Notes: a model not told the origin generated them from the letters alone. Positions 1 through 11,645 are shown, counted from the stretch's first letter. The stretch: DNA of 64,000 bases from Comamonas thiooxydans (GCF_000964545.1 NZ_BBVD01000010.1:124001-188000), one strand, 5' to 3'. Made by a program: numbers and translations.

Positions 1-1739
<1,739 letters not shown>

Positions 1740-1772
1740 GGTGTGTCTCCTCTTCTAGTTGTGATGCGCGGC

Positions 1773-2243
<471 letters not shown>

Positions 2244-2401
2244 CGTGATGCCTCCTGCCTTTATCCGAAGAATTGGGTAACAAAGCACAACCGCACTCTC
2301 TATGGTGGGCAGTTACCGCCATGCAAGGCGCTAGGGTTGACCCCCAAGCCAGACGAAACACGCACAGATATTCTCAAAATGAAACACTGTCCGGAGTCCG
2401 C
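2244..2401. promoter_or_regulatory. Divergent control region between hydroxylase operon and regulator
   Basis: This 158-bp gap must hold the start signals for both the leftward hydroxylase genes and the rightward regulator. A short dyad (GGCxGT-T-ACxGCC) at 2308-2320 is a candidate operator. I see no convincing -35/-10 pair. Confidence 0.3.
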
Positions 2402-3574
2402 ATGTCGCCCGCCAGCCCCGCCATTTCCGCGCAAGCCGCAGCGCATCCAGGTGCACGCCATTCCCTGCTTGCCCAGGCCAGGCAGCAGTTGCTGGCGATG
2501 GACTCATCCCATGCGCTGGCACCGTCTGGCCTGGCTCCCTGGCTCTGGCGCTCGTGGCAGCGCTGCGTGGCGCAGGGCCGTCATCCCGCGCAAAAAGTGG
2601 AGTTCGAGGCCGTCGGACCTCACGCGCTGCGCCACGCCCAGGACAAGCACCAGTTGCTGCTGCAGGCTGCACGCCCGGTCATGACGCAGCTGGTCGCGGC
2701 CGTGGGTGCCATGCGCTACTTCTGCCTGCTGACCGATGCCCAGGGACTGGCACTTGAAGTGCAAGGTCCCGTCGACCATAGCGATCTGCGTGCGCTGGCC
2801 GTAGGCCGTGTCGGCGTGGATCTGTCCGAGCGCGGCGTGGGCACCTCGGCCATAGGCGCGACACTGGCCGAACTCAGCCCGGTATGGCTGCACAGGCAGG
2901 AGCATTTCTTTGACGATCTGCGCGACTACAGTTGCGCAGGCGCTCCGGTATTCGGCCCTCAGGGCGAGTGTCTGGGCATGCTGGACATCACCGGCATTGA
3001 TGTACCCGAGCGCCCCGAACTGCTGCTGCTGGCACTGCGCTGCGCACGCGCCATCGAAGATCGATTGCTGCGGGCCCTGCCTCATACCCTGCTGCTGCGC
3101 GTGAACTGGCCCGGCGGACCTCTGGGCCAGGAAGGCGAAGGCCTGATGGTATTTGATGCCGAAGGCCGATTGCTGGGCAGCAATACCGTGGCCAGGCAAC
3201 TGGTGCCGCGTCCTCTGCAAGCCCCTGGGGGGGACTCGCTCATCCAGAGCCATGAGCTGCTGGCCCTGCCCTGGAGTCATCTGATCGAACATGCGCGCCA
3301 GCGGCCCGAGGCGCCACTGCAACTACCGCTGTGGTCCGGTCTGCGCCTGCTGGCACTGGCACAGGCCGGTCCCTTGCTGCGTGTCCCAGTCATGCAGGGT
3401 TCCGGCGCAGCCTGTCAGGCAACATCTGCCAATGCCATGACCACACCGCTGCGCACCAGCGAGTTGCTGCTGATTCAGCAGGCCATGCAGGAGGCTCACG
3501 GGAATGTAACCTTGGCAGCTCGCAACCTGGGATTGAGCCGGGCCACGCTCTATCGCCGGCTGGCCAGCAAATAA
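2402..3574 (+). CDS. AcoR-like transcriptional regulator: GAF domain plus Fis-type HTH, no AAA+ domain
   Basis: The 390-residue protein has an N-terminal GAF-like sensor region (roughly residues 50-230, including CAGAPVFGPQGECLGMLDIT) and ends in a Fis-type helix-turn-helix (ANNLGLSRATLYRRL-like, here RNLGLSRATLYRRLASK). The layout matches AcoR-type activators, but the central sigma-54 AAA+ ATPase (GESGTGKE, GAFTGA) is absent, so it cannot remodel sigma-54 polymerase and probably acts as a simple activator or repressor. The start at 2402 has GGAG upstream; the open frame runs back to 2273 through non-conserved sequence. Its divergent position suggests that it controls the molybdenum hydroxylase. 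Confidence 0.8.
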   Translation: MSPASPAISAQAAAHPGARHSLLAQARQQLLAMDSSHALAPSGLAPWLWRSWQRCVAQGRHPAQKVEFEAVGPHALRHAQDKHQLLLQAARPVMTQLVAAVGAMRYFCLLTDAQGLALEVQGPVDHSDLRALAVGRVGVDLSERGVGTSAIGATLAELSPVWLHRQEHFFDDLRDYSCAGAPVFGPQGECLGMLDITGIDVPERPELLLLALRCARAIEDRLLRALPHTLLLRVNWPGGPLGQEGEGLMVFDAEGRLLGSNTVARQLVPRPLQAPGGDSLIQSHELLALPWSHLIEHARQRPEAPLQLPLWSGLRLLALAQAGPLLRVPVMQGSGAACQATSANAMTTPLRTSELLLIQQAMQEAHGNVTLAARNLGLSRATLYRRLASK

Positions 3575-3920
3575 GAGGTCTTGAACCGGATCTGATGCAG
3601 TTTGGCTCTCTACGGATTTGCCCTAGTTTCAGCGCAAAAACGCCCTCCACGACAGCAGGCGCACACTAGCAAGCAAGCCCATGAAAAATACAAAATACCT
3701 CAATAAAACAATCATCTAAGCTGCACCAGCCGTGCACTTTCAGCTATCGTACATATAGCAGGCACAACTGACGCTCGGACGCCACATTTGCGTGCGTATT
3801 TGTAAAAAACACCATACCTGCGTCCGTAGAATCTCCAGTTTGGTTCAAAAACTCAGATCGCCCTGAGGCTTACCAGCCCCAACAGCGCGACGCATACACA
3901 GCCTACTTTTTGGAGACACC
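3575..3920 (+). promoter_or_regulatory. Intergenic region upstream of dctQM
   Basis: These 346 bp contain no gene that I can support. The stretch around 3680-3840 is AT-richer than its surroundings and probably holds the dctQM promoter, but no clear hexamer pair is seen. Confidence 0.3.
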
Positions 3921-4541
3921 ATGCAGGCTTTACTCGCCCTGTCCAGGGCTATCGACAGGCTCAACGCCTTTGTCGGCAAATATTCCATCTGGCTGATATT
4001 TGCCGCCACCTTCATCAGCGCCGCCAACGCCATTGTTCGCAAGGCCTTTGACACCAGCTCCAATGCCTTTCTGGAAGTCCAGTGGTATCTGTTCGCATGG
4101 TCCTTTCTGATTGCTGCGGGCTACACCCTGCTGCATCGCGAGCATGTACGCATCGACGTGATCAACAGCCGTCTGTCCAAAAAGGCCCAGGTCTGGATCG
4201 ACATCATCGGCTTTGCCTTCTTTCTCACCCCGCTATGCCTGACCATTCTGTGGCTGAGCATGCCGGTGGTAATTCAGATGTACCAGTCCGGCGAAATGTC
4301 GGGCAACCCCGGCGGGCTGATCCGCTGGCCCGTATGGACGGCGATTCCTGTGGGCATCACCTTGCTGCTGCTGCAGGGCATCTCCGAGCTGATCAAGCGC
4401 ATTGCCTTCCTGACCGGCGACGGCCCCGACCCCATGGGCAAGCTCAGCGACAAGAGCGCCGAGGAAGAACTGGCCGAGGCCCTGCGTGCCGAAGCCGATC
4501 GCAAGCAGGCTGAGGCGCTGGCCGCCCAGGCCAAGGCATAA
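3921..4541 (+). CDS. dctQ: TRAP transporter small permease (DctQ)
   Basis: This 206-residue protein has four predicted membrane helices: SIWLIFAATFISAANAIV, WYLFAWSFLIAAGYTLL, IIGFAFFLTPLCLTILWL and WTAIPVGITLLLLQGI. The motif LLHREHVRIDVI is characteristic of DctQ. It supports DctM in sodium-driven uptake of an organic acid delivered by a periplasmic binding protein. The C-terminal 40 residues form a charged Ala/Glu/Lys-rich helix. GGAG lies 8 bp before the ATG. dctM follows after 19 bp. Two binding-protein genes lie 2.6-5 kb downstream on the opposite strand and are the likely partners. Confidence 0.93.
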   Translation: MQALLALSRAIDRLNAFVGKYSIWLIFAATFISAANAIVRKAFDTSSNAFLEVQWYLFAWSFLIAAGYTLLHREHVRIDVINSRLSKKAQVWIDIIGFAFFLTPLCLTILWLSMPVVIQMYQSGEMSGNPGGLIRWPVWTAIPVGITLLLLQGISELIKRIAFLTGDGPDPMGKLSDKSAEEELAEALRAEADRKQAEALAAQAKA

Positions 4542-4560
4542 CGGTAGCGGGAGACAATCG

Positions 4561-6402
4561 ATGGAATTTATCGCTACCAACTACGCCCCCATCATGTTTG
4601 CGGGGCTGATCTGCTTTTTGCTGCTGGGATTTCCCGTAGCCTTCAGCCTGGGGGCTGCAGGCCTGGCCTTCGGCTTTCTGGGCATCGAACTGGGGGTCTT
4701 TCCCTCCTCCGTGATGGCCTGGCTGCCCCAGCGCCTGATCGGCATCATGGCCAACGACACCTTGCTGGCCGTTCCCTTTTTCACTTTGATGGGCCTGATT
4801 CTCGAACGCTCGGGCATGGCAGAGGACCTGCTTGACACTGTCGGCCAGGTGTTCGGTCCCATCCGCGGCGGTCTGGCTCTGGCCGTGATCTTTGTGGGTG
4901 CACTGCTGGCCGCCACCACCGGCGTGGTTGCTGCTTCGGTGATTTCCATGGGCCTGATCTCTCTGCCCATCATGCTGCGCTATGGCTATGATCGTCGTCT
5001 GTCATCGGGCGTGATTGCAGCGTCTGGCACGCTGGCACAGATCATTCCGCCCTCGCTGGTGCTGATTCTGATGGCCGACCAGTTGGGCAAGAGCGTGGGC
5101 GATATGTACAAGGGCGCCTTCATTCCCGGCTTCATGCTCATGGGTCTGTATGTTCTGTGGGTGGTGATTCTGGCCATCTTCAAGCCCAAGATGGTGCCTG
5201 CCCTGCCTGTGGAGGCACGTATCTACCGCGAAGCCAATGGCAACGGTGGCTATACCTCGCTGGCCGTGGTCATGGGCATCTCGACCATCGTGGCCATCTT
5301 CCTGGCCAATCACATGGCCGACCTTCACACCTGGTGGCAGGGCAAGGAAGTGCTGGATGTACCCACTGACGAGAAAATCGTCACCGCCATGTGCGGCGGC
5401 ACATTCATCGCCTTTGTGATCGCCTCGCTCAACCGGGTTCTCAAGCTGGGCCTGCTGTCCAAGCTGGCCGAGCGCGTGACCTTTGTGCTGATCCCTCCGC
5501 TGCTGCTGATCTTCCTCGTGCTGGGCACCATCTTCCTGGGCATTGCGACTCCGACAGAAGGCGGCGCCATGGGAGCCATGGCCGCACTGATCATGGGTTT
5601 TGCCCGCCGACGCCTGAACATGGACCTGCTCAAGCAGGCCCTGGCCTCGACCACCAAGCTGGCTAGCTTCGTGATGTTCATCATGATCGGCGCCACCACC
5701 TTCAGCCTGGTGTTCCAGGCCGCCGACGGCCCCAAGTGGGTGGAACACCTGCTGACCAGCCTGCCCGGCGGCCAGGTGGGCTTCCTGATCGTGGTCAACA
5801 TCATGATCTTCTTCCTGGCCTTCTTCCTGGACTACTTTGAACTCTCGTTCATCGTGGTGCCGCTGCTGGGACCCGTGGCCGAGAAGATGGGCATCGACCT
5901 GATCTGGTTCGGCGTGCTGCTGGCCGTGAACATGCAGACCTCGTTCATGCATCCGCCCTTCGGTTTTGCACTGTTCTTCCTTCGCTCGGTCGCTCCGGAC
6001 AAGCAGTACGTCGACAAGGTCACGCATAAGGTCATCGAGCCCGTCACCACCATGCAGATCTACAAGGGTGCCGTGCCTTTTGTGCTGATTCAGCTGGTGA
6101 TGGTGGGTGTGCTGATCGCCTTCCCCGGCATCGTGACCGGCGCGCTCGACAAACCGGTGGTCGTGGACATGAACAAGGTGGGCGACGAGATGCTCAACCA
6201 GCTCAACGATGCTGGCGGTGGCTATGGCGCAGACAACCCCTTCGGGGCCCCTGAGGGCGGCGAAGAAGGCTCTGCAGTGCCAGCGGCCCCTGCCGAAGGC
6301 AACCAGCCTGCCCCGGCCGCACCCGATGCAGGCGGCTATGGCTCGGATGATCCGGCCAAGGCCCTGCAGGACTCACTGAACGCAGCTCCTGCGAGCAAGT
6401 AA
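4561..6402 (+). CDS. dctM: TRAP transporter large permease (DctM), long form
   Basis: At 613 residues this DctM is much longer than the usual 430 or so. It has a multi-helix membrane core with the motifs FFTLMGLILERSGMAEDLL, GVVAASVISMGLISLPIML and MHPPFGFALFFLRSVAP. Extra length comes from a central segment (about residues 215-300) and a soluble C-terminal tail rich in Gly, Ala and Pro in which GGYGADNP recurs as GGYGSDDP. It forms the transport channel with DctQ. The start at 4561 follows dctQ by 19 bp; the frame is open further upstream but overlaps dctQ. A strong terminator follows the stop codon. Confidence 0.93.
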   Translation: MEFIATNYAPIMFAGLICFLLLGFPVAFSLGAAGLAFGFLGIELGVFPSSVMAWLPQRLIGIMANDTLLAVPFFTLMGLILERSGMAEDLLDTVGQVFGPIRGGLALAVIFVGALLAATTGVVAASVISMGLISLPIMLRYGYDRRLSSGVIAASGTLAQIIPPSLVLILMADQLGKSVGDMYKGAFIPGFMLMGLYVLWVVILAIFKPKMVPALPVEARIYREANGNGGYTSLAVVMGISTIVAIFLANHMADLHTWWQGKEVLDVPTDEKIVTAMCGGTFIAFVIASLNRVLKLGLLSKLAERVTFVLIPPLLLIFLVLGTIFLGIATPTEGGAMGAMAALIMGFARRRLNMDLLKQALASTTKLASFVMFIMIGATTFSLVFQAADGPKWVEHLLTSLPGGQVGFLIVVNIMIFFLAFFLDYFELSFIVVPLLGPVAEKMGIDLIWFGVLLAVNMQTSFMHPPFGFALFFLRSVAPDKQYVDKVTHKVIEPVTTMQIYKGAVPFVLIQLVMVGVLIAFPGIVTGALDKPVVVDMNKVGDEMLNQLNDAGGGYGADNPFGAPEGGEEGSAVPAAPAEGNQPAPAAPDAGGYGSDDPAKALQDSLNAAPASK

Positions 6403-6424
6403 ATCTTCGCCCCTCCGCTGATAC

Positions 6425-6454
6425 AGCCCCGGCTCGCCAGAGCCGGGGCTTTTT
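6425..6454 (+). terminator. Rho-independent terminator of dctQM
   Basis: An 11-bp perfect stem (AGCCCCGGCTC, loop gcca, GAGCCGGGGCT) is followed by TTTTT, 22 bp after the dctM stop. Confidence 0.9.
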
Positions 6455-6507
6455 CATTGGGCAGAGGTTGCCGAGTGATAGATTTGCTGTTTTCCCAGAA
6501 AACCGCA

Positions 6508-7059
6508 ATGACCATCGCCGAATTGCTGACGGCCATCCGTCAACCGTACGCAGACCTGCTGTCACAGGCCGCCAATGCCCAGGACTCTTATGTGGAGCCG
6601 GCCTATCGCAACAGCGATGGGACGCTGGCCACAGAAGGTGCATGGAATCTGCCCTGCCGGGTCGATGTCATCCCCGTATCGGAAGACGGCGCAGAACCTG
6701 TACAAGTGGATTCACAGACGCGGCTCGATTTCGAACCCATTCATTTCCGCATCGGTGATTCCGCAGTGGAGCTGCAGCCCTTTGTCTGGGACTGGCTGTC
6801 GCTGGAAGTGCAAGGTCTGACAGAAGAGAAGGCCTCCAAGGCACTCATCGACTGGTTCAACGATTGGTTTGATGGAGATGATGAAAACGAGCCGGATGCA
6901 GCGGGGCTGCAGCAGGTCGTTCACTTCATGTCGGACCCGCAAGTCCTGGCAGGAGGAGTGAAAGCGACCATAGATCTTGGCTCTGCACCTGTCGAAGCCC
7001 TGGAAGATTTGCTGTTTGCGCTGTCCGACGCAGGAGCCGCTCAACTCAGGCTCGCATGA
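6508..7059 (+). CDS. Hypothetical acidic protein
   Basis: This is a 183-residue protein that I do not recognise. It is acidic, with a cluster DWFNDWFDGDDENEPDAAG near residues 115-133. It has no signal peptide, membrane segment or known motif. The start MTIAELLTAIRQP at 6508 is chosen on composition; the frame runs back to 6457 but that part overlaps the dctM terminator region. Terminators stand on both sides, so it is probably a single-gene unit. Codon use resembles its neighbours. Confidence 0.7.
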   Translation: MTIAELLTAIRQPYADLLSQAANAQDSYVEPAYRNSDGTLATEGAWNLPCRVDVIPVSEDGAEPVQVDSQTRLDFEPIHFRIGDSAVELQPFVWDWLSLEVQGLTEEKASKALIDWFNDWFDGDDENEPDAAGLQQVVHFMSDPQVLAGGVKATIDLGSAPVEALEDLLFALSDAGAAQLRLA

Positions 7060-7072
7060 TTTCGGGCACATG

Positions 7073-7101
7073 AAAAAACCGCAGCAAGCTGCGGTTTTTT
7101 T
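7073..7101. terminator. Bidirectional terminator
   Basis: The stem AAAAAACCGCAGC / GCTGCGGTTTTTT with a 2-nt loop lies between the convergent hypothetical gene and dctP. The A- and T-runs let it work on both strands. Confidence 0.88.
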
Positions 7102-7143
7102 GCAGCCAGCGCATGGCGCCGGCAGTCTTGAGTCTGACTGGAA

Positions 7144-8226
7144 TCAGATCTTGGCAGTCGCCATGTACTGATTGAAGGGGTACTCGGAGAAGCGATTCCA
7201 CAGAATTTGGTCGCGCTGGAAGGCGCGCATGTCCTGGTGGATCTTCTTGAATTCGGGCGACTTGGCTTCGTGCTCGGCAAACACTTCCATGGAGGCCTTG
7301 AAGCCTGCATCCATCAAAGGCTTGGGGAACATCTTGAGCTGGGTCTTGTTGGCCACCAGGCGCTTGATGGCCTGAGGGTTCAACACCTGGTACTTGCTGG
7401 TCATATCGGCGGCAGCCACGCGGGTTGCGGCGTCCAGGATCGCCTTGTTCTCGGGCGACAGCGCGTTGTACTTCTTGATGTTGATGAAGAACTCCAGCTC
7501 GGCAGAGCCTTCCCACCAGCCGGGGTAGTAGTAGTAAGGCGCAACCTTGTTGAAGCCCAGCTTTTCATCGTCGTAGGGACCGACGAACTCCACGGCGTCC
7601 AGCGTACCCTTTTCCAGAGCCTGGTAAACATCGCCTGCGGGCATGTTCTGCGCCACCACGCCCAGCTTGGCCATGGCCTCGCCGAACACGCCGCCGCCCA
7701 GACGCATCTTCAGACCCTTGAGGTCTTCCACGGTCTTGATTTCCTTGCGATACCAGCCGCCCATCTGGGTCGTGGTGTTGCCGGCCGATGCGGTCTTGAA
7801 GTTGTACTTGGCAAAGAAGGCGTCAAGGAGCTTGCGGCCGTTGCCATGATCCTTCCAGCCGTTCATCTGCAGTGCGGTCAGGCCGAAGGGCACGGCGCAG
7901 CTGAAGGCGAAGATGGGGTCCTTGCCGGTGAAGTAGTAGGCAGCGGTCTGTGCCATGTCAATGGTATCGCCCTGCAGCGCATCCACCACACCGAAAGCGG
8001 GCATCAGCTCGCCAGCGGGGTGCACCGAAATCTCGAACTTGCCGCCCGACATGGCCTTGACCAGTTGCGACAGCTTTTCAGCACTGCCGAAGATGGTGTC
8101 CAGCGACTTGGGGAAGCTGGAGGCCAGGCGCCAGCGCACAGCGGCCTGGGCGTGAACAGCAGGTGCTGCACCTGCGGCCAGAACGCCGGCGATACCGGCA
8201 TTTTTCAGAATGGAACGACGATCCAC
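7144..8226 (-). CDS. TRAP transporter substrate-binding protein (DctP, TakP-like), copy 1
   Basis: The 360-residue protein starts at a GTG codon (GTG GAT CGT CGT) with AAGGAG upstream. The N-terminus MDRRSILKNAGIAGVLAAGAA is a Tat-like export signal ending near AVHAQA. The mature part follows the DctP family, with FGEAMAKLGV, DAVEFVGPYDDEKLGF and the strongly aromatic YYYYPGWWEGSAELEFFI, which resembles 2-oxoacid binders of the TakP group. It delivers a carboxylate to a DctQM pair, probably the one at 3.9-6.4 kb. A paralogue lies directly upstream, about 175 bp away, on the same strand. Confidence 0.92.
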   Translation of the reverse strand: MDRRSILKNAGIAGVLAAGAAPAVHAQAAVRWRLASSFPKSLDTIFGSAEKLSQLVKAMSGGKFEISVHPAGELMPAFGVVDALQGDTIDMAQTAAYYFTGKDPIFAFSCAVPFGLTALQMNGWKDHGNGRKLLDAFFAKYNFKTASAGNTTTQMGGWYRKEIKTVEDLKGLKMRLGGGVFGEAMAKLGVVAQNMPAGDVYQALEKGTLDAVEFVGPYDDEKLGFNKVAPYYYYPGWWEGSAELEFFINIKKYNALSPENKAILDAATRVAAADMTSKYQVLNPQAIKRLVANKTQLKMFPKPLMDAGFKASMEVFAEHEAKSPEFKKIHQDMRAFQRDQILWNRFSEYPFNQYMATAKI

Positions 8227-8401
8227 TTTAGTCTCCTTGAGGAACGAATTGAGCTGATACAGACCACTGATCTATGCCAGCTTGTTTTATGCAACAGGCA
8301 CAAAATGTACACGAGCCAACCGATTCGCAAGCGCTAAAAAGTGACCGTTCGCTTAAGAAGTTCTACCTAGTGATGCGCGCCCAACTGAAAACAATCAATC
8401 A

Positions 8402-9484
8402 CTACAGACGTACCGCACTCATATAGCTGGCATAGCGGAACTCGGAGAAACGATCCCAGAGCAACTGGTCGTGCTGAAATCCGCGCATGCTTCTGTGAAT
8501 TTTCTTGAACTGCGCCGACCTGCCCTCATGCTCGGCCATGGTGGCCATCACGGCCTTGAACCCCGCATCCATGAGCTCGCGCGGAAAGGCTCGCAGTTGC
8601 ACGCGTTCGCTGAGCAGCTTCTTGAGCGCTGCGGGGTTGTACGCCAGGTACTTGGCAGTCAGATCCTTGGCGGCCAGCGCCGCTGCGGCCTCCACCATGG
8701 CGCGCAGCTCGGGCGTCAGGGCCGCAAAGGCCTTGGCATTGATGAAATAGGCCAGCTCTGCACCGCCCTCCCACCAGCCCGGATAGTAGTAGTAAGGCGC
8801 GATCTTGCCGAAGCCCAGCTTCTGGTCGTCATAAGGGCCGACGAACTCCACCGCATCGAGGCGGTTCTTTTCCAGCGCCTGCTGCGCATCGGCAATTGGC
8901 ATGTTGACGGCCTGCACGCCCAGCTTTTGCAGCGCATCACCCAGCAAGCCGCCGCCAGCGCGCATGCGCAGACCATGCAGATCCTGCACGGTCCTGATTT
9001 CCTTGCGGTACCAGCCCCCCATCTGCGTGCCGGTGTTGCCGGCACTCAGACTCTTGATGTTGTACTGGGCGTAGAAATCATCCATGAGCTTGCGCCCGCC
9101 GCCCCACTCCATCCAGGCATCCATCTGCCGCGCCGTCAGACCAAAGGGCACGGCGCAGCCCAGTGCAAAGCAATAGTCCTTGTCGGTGAAATAGTAGGGA
9201 GCGGTCAAAGCCATTTCGACCGAGCCGTTCTGCACCCCCTCCATCACGCCAAAGGCAGGCATCAGCTCACCTGCAGAGTGCACGCTGACCTCGATCTGCC
9301 CACCGGACATGAAGCGCAGAGATTGGGCAAATTTTTCTGCTCCGCCAGAAATGGCGTCAAGGACTTTGGGAAAACTCGTCACCAAGCGCCAGCGCAGCAC
9401 TTCCTGACTGCGCACCGCAGGAGCCACGCCCGCTGCCAGCACACCAGCCATGCCCACATGTTTGACGAGTGAGCGACGATCCAT
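8402..9484 (-). CDS. TRAP transporter substrate-binding protein (DctP, TakP-like), copy 2
   Basis: This 360-residue paralogue of the neighbouring binding protein has the same length and shared signatures: MDRRSLVKHVGMAGVLAAGVA at the N-terminus (Tat-like) and DAVEFVGPYDDQKLGFG and YYYYPGWWEGGAELAYFI in the mature part. The start at 9484 has a GGAG ribosome site. No second DctQM pair is visible, so both binding proteins may feed one channel with different ligand preference, or this copy may serve a transporter elsewhere. Confidence 0.92.
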   Translation of the reverse strand: MDRRSLVKHVGMAGVLAAGVAPAVRSQEVLRWRLVTSFPKVLDAISGGAEKFAQSLRFMSGGQIEVSVHSAGELMPAFGVMEGVQNGSVEMALTAPYYFTDKDYCFALGCAVPFGLTARQMDAWMEWGGGRKLMDDFYAQYNIKSLSAGNTGTQMGGWYRKEIRTVQDLHGLRMRAGGGLLGDALQKLGVQAVNMPIADAQQALEKNRLDAVEFVGPYDDQKLGFGKIAPYYYYPGWWEGGAELAYFINAKAFAALTPELRAMVEAAAALAAKDLTAKYLAYNPAALKKLLSERVQLRAFPRELMDAGFKAVMATMAEHEGRSAQFKKIHRSMRGFQHDQLLWDRFSEFRYASYMSAVRL

Positions 9485-9630
9485 GAATATTTCTCCGCTA
9501 GTAGTTGTCCATTGCAAAGCCGGCTGCAACAGCCTGATCACAGGCCGGCAGCCACAGGCATTCTAGAAACGCAGACGCCGGCCGTGTGGCGATTCGCGGT
9601 TGCCGTCAGTTTTCTTGACGACAAGCAAAG

Positions 9631-9656
9631 AAAAAGGCCCTTCGATGAAGGGCCTG
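9631..9656 (-). terminator. Terminator downstream of dxs
   Basis: Read leftward, AGGCCCTTC / GAAGGGCCT closes a 4-nt loop and is followed by TTTTTCTTT. It lies 108 bp beyond the dxs stop. Confidence 0.82.
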
Positions 9657-9763
9657 GTTTCAGTCCATCAGGACTTACGCAAACAAGGATGCAGCAACGG
9701 CCTGCCCCATCTGGAGCGTGCATCTGCCTGAACCCGTTTTGCGTAAACGATGTCCCTGTCGCC

Positions 9764-11632
9764 TCAGCCCGCAGCCAGACGCTTTCGGATGGAGGCCTCG
9801 ATGCCTGCCGCATCCAGCCCCTGCAGCGCAAGCAGCTTGGCGGGGTCGCCATGCTCGATGAACTCGTCGGGCAGCCCCAGCTGCAGCACGCTCTTGCTCA
9901 GGCCATGGGCGGCAAGGCTCTCCATGACGGCACTGCCAGCGCCCCCCATGACGCAGCCTTCTTCCAGCGTGACGATAAGCTCATGATCTGCAGCGATCTG
10001 GAGCAACAGCTCTTCATCGAGAGGCTTGGCCCAGCGCATATTGGCCACGCTGGCATCCAAGGCTTCGGCAGCCTGCAAGGCCGGGTACAGCAAGCTGCCG
10101 AAGGCCAGAATCGCCACCTTTTTGGAGGCCGACTCACGGCGCATCTCGCCCTTGCCAAAGGGCAGGCCTTCCAGGCTGTCAAGCGGAGTCACGCCCACCC
10201 CGGCGCCGCGCGGGTAGCGCACGCAGACAGGGTGATCCTGCTCATAGGCCGTGGTCAGCAACTGGCGCGTTTCACGTTCGTCCGCCGGGCAGGCCATGCT
10301 CATATTGGGAATGCAGCGCACAAAGGCGATGTCGTAAGCGCCAGCGTGTGTGGCACCGTCGGCGCCCACCAGACCGGCGCGGTCCAGCGCAAACACCACA
10401 GGCAGGTTCTGCAGCGCAACGTCGTGGATCAGCTGGTCATAGGCACGCTGCAAGAAAGTGGAATAGATGGCCACCACGGGCTTGACGCCTTCGCAGGCCA
10501 TACCGCCGGCGAAAGTGACTGCATGCTGCTCGGCAATGCCCACGTCGTAATAGCGGCCGGGAAAGCGCTTGTGGAACTCCACCATGCCCGAGCCCTCGCG
10601 CATGGCGGGTGTGATGCCGACCAGACGCTGGTCCTTGGCCGCCATATCGCAGAGCCAGTGACCAAACACCTGGGTGAAGGTCTGCTTGGCAGGCGTGGCT
10701 GGCTTGACCAGACCGACCGCCGGGTCGAATTTCCCGGGGCCGTGATAGGCCACGGGGTCGGCCTCGGCCAGCTTGTAGCCCTGGCCTTTCTTGGTGACCA
10801 CATGCAGGAACTGAGGACCCTTGAGACCCTTGATATTCTCCAACGTGGGAATCAGCGAATCGAGATCATGACCATCGATGGGACCGATGTAGTTGAAGCC
10901 GAATTGCTCGAACATGGTGGCAGGCACGACCATGCCCTTGGCCTGTTGTTCCAGACGCTTGGCCAGCTCCAGCAAGGGCGGCACCTGCTTCAGGACGCTC
11001 TTGCCCACATCACGGGCCTTGGCGTAGAACTGGCCGCTCATCAGCTGGGCCAGATAGCGATTGAGCGCGCCCACGGGCGGGCTGATGCTCATGTCGTTGT
11101 CATTGAGGATGACCAGCAGGTTGGCGTCATGCACGCCGCCGTTGTTCAGCGCCTCGAAAGCCATGCCGGCCGTCATCGCGCCGTCACCGATCACGGCAAT
11201 GGCCCGCCGGTCTTCACCTTTTTGCTTGGCGGCCAGCGCCATGCCCAGCGCCGCAGAGATGCTGGTCGACGAGTGCGCCGTGCCAAAGGTGTCGTATTCG
11301 CTCTCGGCCCGCTGGGGAAAGCCGGACAGGCCGCCGAACTGGCGCAGCGTGCCCATGCGATCACGGCGGCCAGTCAATATCTTGTGCGGATAAGTCTGAT
11401 GACCCACATCCCAGACGATGCGGTCATAGGGCGTGTTGAACACCGAGTGCAGCGCCACGGTCAACTCCACCGTCCCCAGGTTGGAGCTGAGGTGCCCGCC
11501 AGTCCTGGAAACGCTGTCGATCACATAGGTGCGCAGCTCTGCGGCCAGGCTTTTGAGCTGGGAGCGCGAGAGGCCGCGCATATCTGCGGGATCGTTGATG
11601 CTGTGCAGCAGGGAAGAAGTATTCGTGGACAT
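9764..11632 (-). CDS. dxs: 1-deoxy-D-xylulose-5-phosphate synthase
   Basis: This 622-residue, full-length DXS condenses pyruvate and glyceraldehyde 3-phosphate with thiamine diphosphate, the first step of the MEP isoprenoid pathway. Visible motifs are GGHLSSNLGTVELTVALH, GHQTYPHKILTGR, the ThDP motif GDGAMTAGMAFEALN and the catalytic-glutamate segment DVGIAEQHAVTFAGG. It is the last gene of the leftward xseB-ispA-dxs operon, 65 bp after ispA. The ATG lacks an obvious Shine-Dalgarno sequence, and the gap carries a degenerate copy of the AGCTGCT hairpin repeat. Confidence 0.97.
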   Translation of the reverse strand: MSTNTSSLLHSINDPADMRGLSRSQLKSLAAELRTYVIDSVSRTGGHLSSNLGTVELTVALHSVFNTPYDRIVWDVGHQTYPHKILTGRRDRMGTLRQFGGLSGFPQRAESEYDTFGTAHSSTSISAALGMALAAKQKGEDRRAIAVIGDGAMTAGMAFEALNNGGVHDANLLVILNDNDMSISPPVGALNRYLAQLMSGQFYAKARDVGKSVLKQVPPLLELAKRLEQQAKGMVVPATMFEQFGFNYIGPIDGHDLDSLIPTLENIKGLKGPQFLHVVTKKGQGYKLAEADPVAYHGPGKFDPAVGLVKPATPAKQTFTQVFGHWLCDMAAKDQRLVGITPAMREGSGMVEFHKRFPGRYYDVGIAEQHAVTFAGGMACEGVKPVVAIYSTFLQRAYDQLIHDVALQNLPVVFALDRAGLVGADGATHAGAYDIAFVRCIPNMSMACPADERETRQLLTTAYEQDHPVCVRYPRGAGVGVTPLDSLEGLPFGKGEMRRESASKKVAILAFGSLLYPALQAAEALDASVANMRWAKPLDEELLLQIAADHELIVTLEEGCVMGGAGSAVMESLAAHGLSKSVLQLGLPDEFIEHGDPAKLLALQGLDAAGIEASIRKRLAAG

Positions 11633-11645
11633 GTTCTATATTTTT

